Shown here: positions 54,176-61,192 of the stretch, piece after piece
Numbering within the stretch: the first letter of the stretch is position 1
Layout of the letters: every line of letters starts with the position of its first letter
Source: Gemmatimonadota bacterium
GTDB lineage: Bacteria; Gemmatimonadota; Gemmatimonadetes; Gemmatimonadales; GWC2-71-9
NCBI GenBank assembly: GCA_003222135.1
Contig: QHUM01000059.1
Location: 1 to 64,000, forward strand
DNA: 64,000 nt
Direction: 5' to 3'
Position numbers and translations under genes: made by a program
The notes under the pieces: generated by a model
The model's database searches: none
What the model was told of the DNA's origin: nothing
Seen by the model: the letters and a program-made list of their open reading frames with translations, nothing else

Positions 54176-54727
54176 ATGAACCGCTTAGTACTGGGTCTCG
54201 CCATGGTCGGGCTGGCGTCGCTTGGGGCGACCGCGCAGGCCCGTGCGCAGGGCACACGGTTTGGTCTCGGTGGCGGGCTCGCCGCCCCCACGGGGGACTA
54301 CGGTAGCGTGGACAAGGGTGGCTGGCACGCTGTGGTGAAGATGGATTTCGCGATCCCTATGGCGCCAGTCGGCGTCCGCGTGGACGGACTGTACGGCCGA
54401 ACCACTCACAAAGATCAGAGCGGTACGGCCGTGCCGGGGAACACGCAGCTCGCCGGCGGCCTCGCCAGCCTAGTCTGGAACGTGCCGATGCGCGCTCCGA
54501 TGTTTAAGCCGTACGTGCTCGCCGGAGCGGGCGTGTACCACGTGAAGGTCTCGACGTCCTTGGGCGATGCCTCGGAGACGAAGCTCGCCTACGGTGGCGG
54601 CGCTGGTGGCTCGTTCGGCGCCGGCCCGGCCCGGTTCTTCGTCGAGGCGCGGTACCTGAGGGTGCAGGAGACCGGGGGGGCGATGACTTTCTTCCCGATC
54701 ACTGCCGGAGTCACGTTCGGCCTGTAG
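54176..54727 (+). CDS. Outer-membrane beta-barrel protein
   Basis: A 183-residue exported protein. A signal peptide (NRLVLGLAMVGLASLGATAQARA) is followed by an OmpA/OmpX-like pattern of amphipathic beta strands: RFGLGGGLAAPTGDYGSV, GVRVDGLYGRT, FKPYVLAGAGVYHVKVS, and RFFVEARYLRVQETGGAMTFFPITAGVTFGL, ending in an aromatic-hydrophobic terminus. A strong GGAGG site precedes the ATG. The 126 bp upstream contain quasi-repeated GCGCTTGCG units but no clear promoter. Confidence 0.8.
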   Translation: MNRLVLGLAMVGLASLGATAQARAQGTRFGLGGGLAAPTGDYGSVDKGGWHAVVKMDFAIPMAPVGVRVDGLYGRTTHKDQSGTAVPGNTQLAGGLASLVWNVPMRAPMFKPYVLAGAGVYHVKVSTSLGDASETKLAYGGGAGGSFGAGPARFFVEARYLRVQETGGAMTFFPITAGVTFGL

Positions 54728-54746
54728 TAGCTTCACCGCAATCGAA

Positions 54747-54781
54747 CCGCGGCGTCGCCTGCTGACCGGGCGGCGCCGCGG
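54747..54781. terminator. Hairpin between converging genes
   Basis: CCGCGGCG (54747-54754) and CGCCGCGG (54774-54781) pair as an 8-bp stem with a 19-base loop containing further pairing. TTCTTTC follows. It lies between the outer-membrane protein gene and the first FlgO/TPR gene, and could serve either. Confidence 0.4.
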
Positions 54782-54803
54782 GTTCTTTCAAACCGGCCGA
54801 CCG

Positions 54804-56390
54804 TCATCTCGGCCGCGACTCCTCGACGAGGCGCTGGAAGCGTGGCGAGGTGCGCAGCGCGTCGAATTCCGGCGAGCGCAGGAATAGCCCCAGTCTCCCG
54901 CCGCGTGGACGAATCCGCTCCAAGACCTCCAGCGCCCGCTCATGATTTCCGAGCGCCACCAGGGCGGCTGCGATGTGCCTCCCGTAGAACGAGTTCAGAT
55001 CGGGCCGGTCACTTGCTTCCGTCAGCAACCGGTCTACGCGCGCGCGGGCGGCGACCGTGTCGCCCGCGCGCACCTCCAGCTGAGCGAGCACCGACTCCTC
55101 GAGCGGGGGCTCGCCCGGGGCGATCCGCAGCGCCGTCTCCGCATCGGCCCGCGCGCCCGCGATGTCACCGAGGTAGAGACGGGACAGTCCGCGCATGGCA
55201 TACCCGTCGTGGAAACCAGGATCGACCGTCAAGGCGCTGTCCGTCCAGCGGCTGGCTTCTTGGTAGCGCCGCTCGATGAAAGCCCCGCCCGCGAGAATGA
55301 CCATCGTGATCGCCGACGCCGGATCGAGCTCGAGGGCATGCAGCAACGCACGGCTCGCGGCTGCGTCGTCTCCGAGCTCCCGCAGCATCGCGCCGTAGAA
55401 TGTGAACGCTTCGGCGCTCTGGGGATCGAAGACCGTGGCGAGCCGCATAGCCTCCTTGGCCCGCGGCGGGTCGACCGATCGCAGCAGGTTCCCGCGTGCC
55501 AGCCATGCGTCCACCGCGGTGGAGTCTGATCGGAGCACGCGATCAGCGAGGGCGAGTCCGCGGGCCAGCAGACTCTCGGCCGACACGCCCGGGTACGACC
55601 AGCCTCGGTTCACGAAGAACCCGTACACGTAGGCGATGCGGCCGCGCGCGGCGCCGAATCCCGGGTCCAGGCGGAGGGCCGCCTCGTACTCCTCCGCGGC
55701 ATGCGCCTCCGCTCGCGCCGTGCGCTGGGCCAGATAAAAATTGCCGCGCAAGAAGTGGTCGTATGCGCCCGGTTGGCGCGTGGGCCGGGCGGCGAGCACC
55801 GTCCGCTCGACAGGGAGCAGCCGGCCAGCGACGGCGGCGGCGACGGCGCGGGCGTTCTCCTCCCCGATCGAGAGCAGATCGCCACTGCTGCGGTCGAAGA
55901 CATCACCCCAGACCTGCAGCCCATCGGCCGCGCGCACGAGCTGCACCGTAACGCGCAGCCGGGGGCCGGCTCGACGCACACTCCCGCTGACCAGGTAGGC
56001 GACGCCGAGGGTCTGCCCGAGCACTGCGGGATCCTCGGCGCCCCGTTCCCGGAACCGTTTCACGGCGTTGCGCGACTTGACGGTGAGGCGCTCGATCTGA
56101 CCGAGGCGGACGATGATGTCCTCGGTCAGGCCGTCGGCCAGGTAGGCGTCCGCCGTATCGCGCGAGAGGTTATCGAAGTACAGCACCGCGATGCTGTTGG
56201 GCGGCACCCCGGGCTTGCGCCCGGGCTCAGCGCGAGCCGCACGGCACGGCGGCGTCGAGCCGTCGGGGCATTGGGCGTGGAGACCGTTGTACGACGCTAC
56301 GACGCTAAGTGGCACGACGAGAGTAAGCGCGCGCAGCGCACCCGGCCCGCCCTCGACCGCCCTTGACCGCCCTCGACGACCGTTGGTCAT
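54804..56390 (-). CDS. Exported FlgO-like/TPR protein, paralog 1
   Basis: A 528-residue protein. A hydrophobic segment (LRALTLVVPLSVVASYNGLHAQ) ends in signal-peptidase-like HAQ and is followed by the mature start QCPDGSTPPC, with two cysteines. A FlgO/TolB-N-like domain covers about residues 65-190 (NSIAVLYFDNLSRDTADAYLADGLTEDIIVRLGQIERLTVKSRNAVKRFR...YLVSGSVRRAGPRLRVTVQLVRAADGLQVWGDVF). Then come about eight TPR-like helix pairs (205-500) and the terminal PEFDALRTSPRFQRLVEE found in all four paralogs. Such domains often occur in cytoplasmic adenylate-cyclase-type regulators; here they appear exported. N-terminal codons include the CGCCCTCGAC array. Confidence 0.75.
   Translation of the reverse strand: MTNGRRGRSRAVEGGPGALRALTLVVPLSVVASYNGLHAQCPDGSTPPCRAARAEPGRKPGVPPNSIAVLYFDNLSRDTADAYLADGLTEDIIVRLGQIERLTVKSRNAVKRFRERGAEDPAVLGQTLGVAYLVSGSVRRAGPRLRVTVQLVRAADGLQVWGDVFDRSSGDLLSIGEENARAVAAAVAGRLLPVERTVLAARPTRQPGAYDHFLRGNFYLAQRTARAEAHAAEEYEAALRLDPGFGAARGRIAYVYGFFVNRGWSYPGVSAESLLARGLALADRVLRSDSTAVDAWLARGNLLRSVDPPRAKEAMRLATVFDPQSAEAFTFYGAMLRELGDDAAASRALLHALELDPASAITMVILAGGAFIERRYQEASRWTDSALTVDPGFHDGYAMRGLSRLYLGDIAGARADAETALRIAPGEPPLEESVLAQLEVRAGDTVAARARVDRLLTEASDRPDLNSFYGRHIAAALVALGNHERALEVLERIRPRGGRLGLFLRSPEFDALRTSPRFQRLVEESRPR
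56348..56377. repeat. 10-bp array in N-terminal codons of paralog 1
   Basis: CGCCCTCGAC, CGCCCTTGAC, CGCCCTCGAC, identical to 57931-57960. It encodes the basic n-region (about residues 5-14). Confidence 0.85.
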
Positions 56391-57970
56391 CTCGGCCGTG
56401 ACTCGTCCAGCAGCCGCTCGAAGCGCGGGTGCGAGCGGATCGCATCGAACTCGGGCGACCGCAAGAAGAACCAGAGGTGAGCGCCGCGAGGTCGCACGCT
56501 CTCCAGGACTTCGAGGGCGCGCTGTTGGTCGCCGAGCGCAACGAGCGCTGCGGCGAGGTGCCTCGCATAAAACGGGTTGACGGTCGGCGCGTTCGGCGCG
56601 TCGGCGAGGAGTCGTTCGATGAGCCCGCGAGCGCGCACCGTGTCGCCCTCGCGCGCCGCGAGTTGTGCCAGCACCCGTTCCTCCCAGTTCTGCTCGCCCG
56701 CGGCGACGCGGATGGCGCTCTGGGCGTCGCCGCGGGCACCGGCGGTGTCGCCCCGATACAGGCGAAACACCGCGCGCATGGCGTAGCCGTCATGGAACCC
56801 CGGGTCGACGGCCAGCGCGCTGTCCGCCCAGCGGCGGGCTGCCTCGTAGCGCCGCTCAATAAAGGCGCCGTCCGCCAGGACGATCATGGCGATGGACAGC
56901 GCCGGATCGATGGCCAGGGCCTGCCGGAGTGAGCGGCTTGCGGCGGCCGTATCGCCGAGGTGCGTCAGTGTCGCCCCGTAGGTGAGCCAAGCCTCGGCGT
57001 TCGCGGGATCGAGCCGCGTGGCGCGCCCCAGTGCCTCCTTGGGGCTTTGCAGGGTTGGGTCGACGCTCCACAGGAGGGCCCCTCGGGCCAGCCACGCGTC
57101 GGCCGCGCCCGAGTCCTGGCGGAGTGCGCGGTCCGCGAGCGCGAGGCCCCGAGCGAGGAGGCTCTCCGGCCCCAGGCCAGGGTACTGCCAGCCGCGGATG
57201 AGAAAGATGGCGTGTACGTGAGCCACCCGCGCCAAGGCCTTCACGAAGACGGGATCGAGCCGCACGGCCGCATCGTATTCTTCGATGGCGCGGCGTCCCG
57301 CGTCCGGGGTGCGTCGTTCCAGGTAGTAGTTCCCGCGCATGAAGTGGTCGTAGGCTTCGGGGTGGCCCGTGGGCCGCAGGGCGAGGGTCGCCTGCTCGGC
57401 CGGGAGCAGGCGACCCCCGATCGCCGTGGCCACCTCCCGGGCGATGTCCGCTTCGATGGCGAGCAAGTCCATTGCCCCTCGGTCGAAGCTCGCTCCCCAA
57501 ACGCGAAACCCGTCGGCGGCGCGGACCAGTCGCACGGAAACTCGCACGCGCGCGCCCGAGCGTCGCACGCTGCCCTCCACCACGTAGCGCACGCGGAGCG
57601 TGCGGCTCAGGGTCATGAGGTCCCCCGGCGCGGGGCCTTGTGCCCGCCGCACCAGGCTGCGGCTCTTTACCTGTAAACGCTCGATGGCGCCGAGGCGATC
57701 GGTGATTTCTTCCGTCAAGCCGTCGGCGAGGTACGCGTCGGTCGTGTCGTGCGAAAGGTTCTCGAGGTAGAGCACCGCGACGCTGTTGGATGACGGGGCA
57801 GGCGCGGCGCCGGCCGGCTGCACTCGGCACGGCGGCGTCGAGCCGTCGGGGCACTGGGCGTGGAGACCGTTGTACGACGCCACGATGCTTAGTTGTACGA
57901 GGAGAGCAAGCGCGCGCAGCGCATGCGGCCCGCCCTCGACCGCCCTTGACCGCCCTCGACCGGGCGTCAT
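56387..57970 (-). CDS. Exported FlgO-like/TPR protein, paralog 2
   Basis: A 527-residue close copy of paralog 1. The N-termini match nearly residue for residue ([16 protein letters not shown], VVASYNGLHAQCPDGSTPPC), followed by the FlgO-like domain (NSVAVLYLENLSHDTTDAYLADGLTEEITDRLGAIERLQVKSRSLVRRA) and TPRs, ending PEFDAIRSHPRFERLLDESRPR. Stop and start codons overlap its neighbours (ATGA) on both sides. The similarity extends into the n-region, showing a recent tandem duplication. Confidence 0.75.
   Translation of the reverse strand: MTPGRGRSRAVEGGPHALRALALLVQLSIVASYNGLHAQCPDGSTPPCRVQPAGAAPAPSSNSVAVLYLENLSHDTTDAYLADGLTEEITDRLGAIERLQVKSRSLVRRAQGPAPGDLMTLSRTLRVRYVVEGSVRRSGARVRVSVRLVRAADGFRVWGASFDRGAMDLLAIEADIAREVATAIGGRLLPAEQATLALRPTGHPEAYDHFMRGNYYLERRTPDAGRRAIEEYDAAVRLDPVFVKALARVAHVHAIFLIRGWQYPGLGPESLLARGLALADRALRQDSGAADAWLARGALLWSVDPTLQSPKEALGRATRLDPANAEAWLTYGATLTHLGDTAAASRSLRQALAIDPALSIAMIVLADGAFIERRYEAARRWADSALAVDPGFHDGYAMRAVFRLYRGDTAGARGDAQSAIRVAAGEQNWEERVLAQLAAREGDTVRARGLIERLLADAPNAPTVNPFYARHLAAALVALGDQQRALEVLESVRPRGAHLWFFLRSPEFDAIRSHPRFERLLDESRPR
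57931..57960. repeat. 10-bp array in N-terminal codons of paralog 2
   Basis: Identical triplet of CGCCCTCGAC/CGCCCTTGAC units, at the same position relative to the start as in paralog 1, so it was copied with the gene. Confidence 0.85.
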
Positions 57971-59523
57971 CTCGTCTCCGCGAACAGCGCCTGGAACCGT
58001 GGATCGCTCCACAGCGGTTGGTACATCCAGTGGCGCAGGAACCGTACGGCGTGGAAGCGGCGCTGCCACGGCGCCACCCGCCCCACCCAGGCGATAGCGC
58101 TGTCGGTTTGGCCGAGTTGGGCGTACGCGCCGGCGAGATATCCGGCATCGGTGCGCGAGAGTCCCCTCGGGCTGCGCCGCAGTTTCGCCCGGAGCGTGCT
58201 TCCGAGGGAGTCGATCGCCGCTCGCGCCCGTGCGGTGTCCCCCGACCCCAGCGACGCGATGGCGATCAGGGCCTGGTTGGGTGCGGGCACGTCTCCCAGC
58301 TCGATGGCGCGGGCGGCCGCGGCTCGTCCGCCGGCCCACCGGCCGAGGTGCAAATCGGCGGCGGCGGCTTGCCGATACAGCGCCGCAAAGCCGGAGTCGA
58401 TGGAGAGGCCTTGCGAAGCCCACGCGACGGCTTCGAGCGGGCGGCCGGCAATGCTGAGGAATTCGGCGGCGCCGGCATAGGCGTATGCAAAGTAGGGATC
58501 ACGACTGGGCACGCGTGTCTCGATCGCAATCGCGCTGTCGAGCTCGCCCGTGCCGTAATACCCCCACGCCAGCTGATGCAGCGCCTCGACATTGGCGGGG
58601 TCGAGACGCAACGCCCGTCGTTCGTAATCCAAGGCGAGCTTGGGGTCGTCACTGCGTGCCCCCATCGCGGCTCCCAACCAGGTCTCGCCGCTCGTGGAGT
58701 CGAGCGCGATGGCGCGTCGCGCCGCGCCGGTGGCGAGCGGGCCGAGGCTGTCGTACGGCACGCCCGGAAGGTCCCAGCCCCAATCCGCCGCGACGTTGTA
58801 CGCATGGGCCAGGCCGGCATAGGCCGGCGCGAAGCTTGAGTCCAGGGCAATGGCACGGTCGTAGGCCGCGATCGCCCGGGCCGCCGCCGTCGCGGTGCGG
58901 GCGCGGATCGCCGCGCGCCCCGCTATGTAGGCGCGGTAGGCATCACCGTTGGTCGGCGGAGCGGCCACGAGCCGCGCGCGCTCCGCGCCCGTGAGCCGCC
59001 CCCGCACGGCCTCGACGACGCGCACCGCCACCGAGTCTTGCACGGCGAACACGTCGCGAACCGATTGATCGTAGGTGTGGGCCCAGACGTTGTAGCCCGT
59101 CGCCGCTTCCGTGACCTCCACCGCGACGCGCACGCGCACGCCCGCATGCCGCAGCGTGCCCTGCAACACGTACCGCACGCCCAGCTCGCGGCCCACCCGC
59201 CGCGGGTCGGCCGGCCCGCGCGCCCGGAAGCGCAGGGCCGCGTAGCGACTCGTGACACGCAGCCCGGTAACGTCGCTCAGCCGGGTGATCAGCTCTTCGG
59301 TGATGCCTTCGGCCAGGGTGACCTCGGCCGTGTCGCCTGGTCCGGTCACCAAGTAGAGGACCGTCAGCGACGGCGTGCGCTCGACGGGGACCGCATGTGA
59401 GGAAGTCGGCTTGGGGCGCGCGCAGGGCGGTGCCGCGCCGTCGGGGCATTGGGCGTGGAGCCCGTGCCACGACGCCACGACGCCAAGCTGTAGCACGAGG
59501 ACTGCGCAGCGCGGCATTCTCAT
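57967..59523 (-). CDS. Exported FlgO-like/TPR protein, paralog 3 (divergent)
   Basis: A 518-residue protein with the same plan but the lowest similarity. A signal peptide (MPRCAVLVLQLGVVASWHGLHAQ) precedes QCPDGAAPPC, then the FlgO-like domain (SLTVLYLVTGPGDTAEVTLAEGITEELITRLSDVTGLRVTSR...VRYVLQGTLRHAGVRVRVAVEVTEAATGYNVWAHTYDQ) and TPRs (AYDRAIALDSSFAPAYAGLAHAYN; YERRALRLDPANVEALHQLAWGYYGTGELDSAI) and a C-terminus ending SDPRFQALFAETR. The linker after the first cysteines is longer. ATGA overlaps join it to both neighbours. Confidence 0.75.
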   Translation of the reverse strand: MRMPRCAVLVLQLGVVASWHGLHAQCPDGAAPPCARPKPTSSHAVPVERTPSLTVLYLVTGPGDTAEVTLAEGITEELITRLSDVTGLRVTSRYAALRFRARGPADPRRVGRELGVRYVLQGTLRHAGVRVRVAVEVTEAATGYNVWAHTYDQSVRDVFAVQDSVAVRVVEAVRGRLTGAERARLVAAPPTNGDAYRAYIAGRAAIRARTATAAARAIAAYDRAIALDSSFAPAYAGLAHAYNVAADWGWDLPGVPYDSLGPLATGAARRAIALDSTSGETWLGAAMGARSDDPKLALDYERRALRLDPANVEALHQLAWGYYGTGELDSAIAIETRVPSRDPYFAYAYAGAAEFLSIAGRPLEAVAWASQGLSIDSGFAALYRQAAAADLHLGRWAGGRAAAARAIELGDVPAPNQALIAIASLGSGDTARARAAIDSLGSTLRAKLRRSPRGLSRTDAGYLAGAYAQLGQTDSAIAWVGRVAPWQRRFHAVRFLRHWMYQPLWSDPRFQALFAETR

Positions 59524-61073
59524 CGCGCGAGCCCCGGCGGTCGTGCCTCCTCGACCAGCCGCTGGAACCGCGGATCAGACCGCAGCGGATCGAACTCAGG
59601 CGCCCGCAGCCCGGACCAGAACCGCACGCCCCGCGGCTGCACGTGCTCCAAGAAACCGAGCGCGGCCGCGCGGTCGCCAAGCGAGAGGAACGCCGCCCCC
59701 GGGAGCAATCCCTCTTCCGCGGCCCTCTCCTGAACGTGAGTGACGATGTGGGGAAGGGCCCCGGCGAGTTGCTTCAAACGAGTGCGCGCGGCGACGCTGT
59801 CGCCGCTCTGCGCCTCGACCATGACCAGCAACGCCTCGCCCAGGCTCGAGTCCGCGCTTCCCAGTCGGAGCGCGGCCTCGGCGTCGCGGCGTGCTCCGGG
59901 CACGTCTCCCAGCACCAGGCGGATCCGGGTGCGCGACAGGTAGGCGAGGAAGAATTCGGGATTGACGCGCAACGAACTGTCGACCCAGCGCCGAGCGTCG
60001 TCATAGCGACGCTCGAAGAAGCTCAACAAGGCAAGGGAGTGCAGCGTGACGGCGCGCCCCGGCTCGATCTCCAGGCTGCGGCGCATCGCGGCTCGCGCGG
60101 CCGAATCCCGGCCGAGCGATCGGAGGGACGCTCCATAGGACCCGAGCGCTTCGGAATTGCGCGGATCGAGCGCCAGGGCGCGCTCGAAAGGGGACAGGTC
60201 GAAGGTGCGCTGCTCGGAGAATGTGTGAATGAACCCCCACGCCATCCACGCGTCCGAAACGGACGAGTCCTGCTCCATGGCGCGGGTCGCCGCTGCGCTG
60301 GCGCGCGCCAACATCGTGTCGCGTGTCAGCGCGGGCAGAGACCACCCGTACCTCACGTTGAGCGCATACGCGTAAGCCACGCGCGCTCGGGCGCGCGTGA
60401 ACTCCGGGTCGAGGCGGCTCGCGGCCTCGTATTCTTCCACCGCCCGAGCCAAGCCGCTCGCCGACCGCTTCGCGAGGTAATAGTTTCCCCGCAGAAAGTG
60501 CTCGTGCGCTTCAGGGTTGACGGTGGGCCGCTCCGCCAGCACGGTGCGCTCCGCGGGCGCCAGCTGGCCGGCGATGGCGGTGGCAACCTCCGTGGCGAGG
60601 TCCTCCTGCAGGGAGAGCAAGTCCGTGGTGGCACGGTCGTACGTCTGGCCCCAGGCCCTGAAGCCGTTCGCGGCATTCACCAGACGCGCCACCACACGCA
60701 CCCGCAGTCCGGCGCGCCGCACGCTCCCCTCCACCAGGTACCGCACGGCCATCGCGCGCCCCATGGAAATCCGATAATCCGGCGAGGCCTCTCGCAGTCG
60801 CCGTACACCCTCACGGCTCGCCTGTTTGACCAGGAGGCGCCGGATGTCCCCGAGCCGCGCCGCGACTTCCTCACTCAGCCCGTCGGCCAGGTACGCGTCG
60901 GTTGTGTCAGCGGAGAGGTTGTCGAAGTACAGCACCGCGACGCTGTTCGCCGGGACGCTCACGGGGCGGGTCGCCGTCGGGCACGGCGGCGGCGCGCCGT
61001 CGGGGCATTGTGCGAACAGCCCCTCGGTTGAGTTGACCGACAGCAGCAGCAGCAACACGGTCGCGCGCCGCAA
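59520..61073 (-). CDS. Exported FlgO-like/TPR protein, paralog 4
   Basis: A 517-residue protein, first of the four-gene run. I chose TTG 61073 because a GGGAGG ribosome site lies 8 nt upstream; the reading from TTG 61103 would include that site as codons. It gives a clean signal peptide (MRRATVLLLLLSVNSTEGLFAQ) followed by QCPDGAPPPC. The FlgO-like domain (NSVAVLYFDNLSADTTDAYLADGLSEEVAARLGDIRRLLVKQAS) and TPRs follow, ending PEFDPLRSDPRFQRLVEEARP. It overlaps paralog 3 by 4 bp and is divergent from the BNR-repeat protein gene. Confidence 0.75.
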   Translation of the reverse strand: MRRATVLLLLLSVNSTEGLFAQCPDGAPPPCPTATRPVSVPANSVAVLYFDNLSADTTDAYLADGLSEEVAARLGDIRRLLVKQASREGVRRLREASPDYRISMGRAMAVRYLVEGSVRRAGLRVRVVARLVNAANGFRAWGQTYDRATTDLLSLQEDLATEVATAIAGQLAPAERTVLAERPTVNPEAHEHFLRGNYYLAKRSASGLARAVEEYEAASRLDPEFTRARARVAYAYALNVRYGWSLPALTRDTMLARASAAATRAMEQDSSVSDAWMAWGFIHTFSEQRTFDLSPFERALALDPRNSEALGSYGASLRSLGRDSAARAAMRRSLEIEPGRAVTLHSLALLSFFERRYDDARRWVDSSLRVNPEFFLAYLSRTRIRLVLGDVPGARRDAEAALRLGSADSSLGEALLVMVEAQSGDSVAARTRLKQLAGALPHIVTHVQERAAEEGLLPGAAFLSLGDRAAALGFLEHVQPRGVRFWSGLRAPEFDPLRSDPRFQRLVEEARPPGLAR

Positions 61074-61192
61074 GTTCAAAGCCTCCCGGCTGGACCGGCC
61101 CAACCTACGGCGCCCGCGAAAGCCTTGCCAGACCTGGTGGCCTTCTTCGACCCGAAGGCGTAGAATCTCGCCGTCCCCAACCTAGTGCCCCC

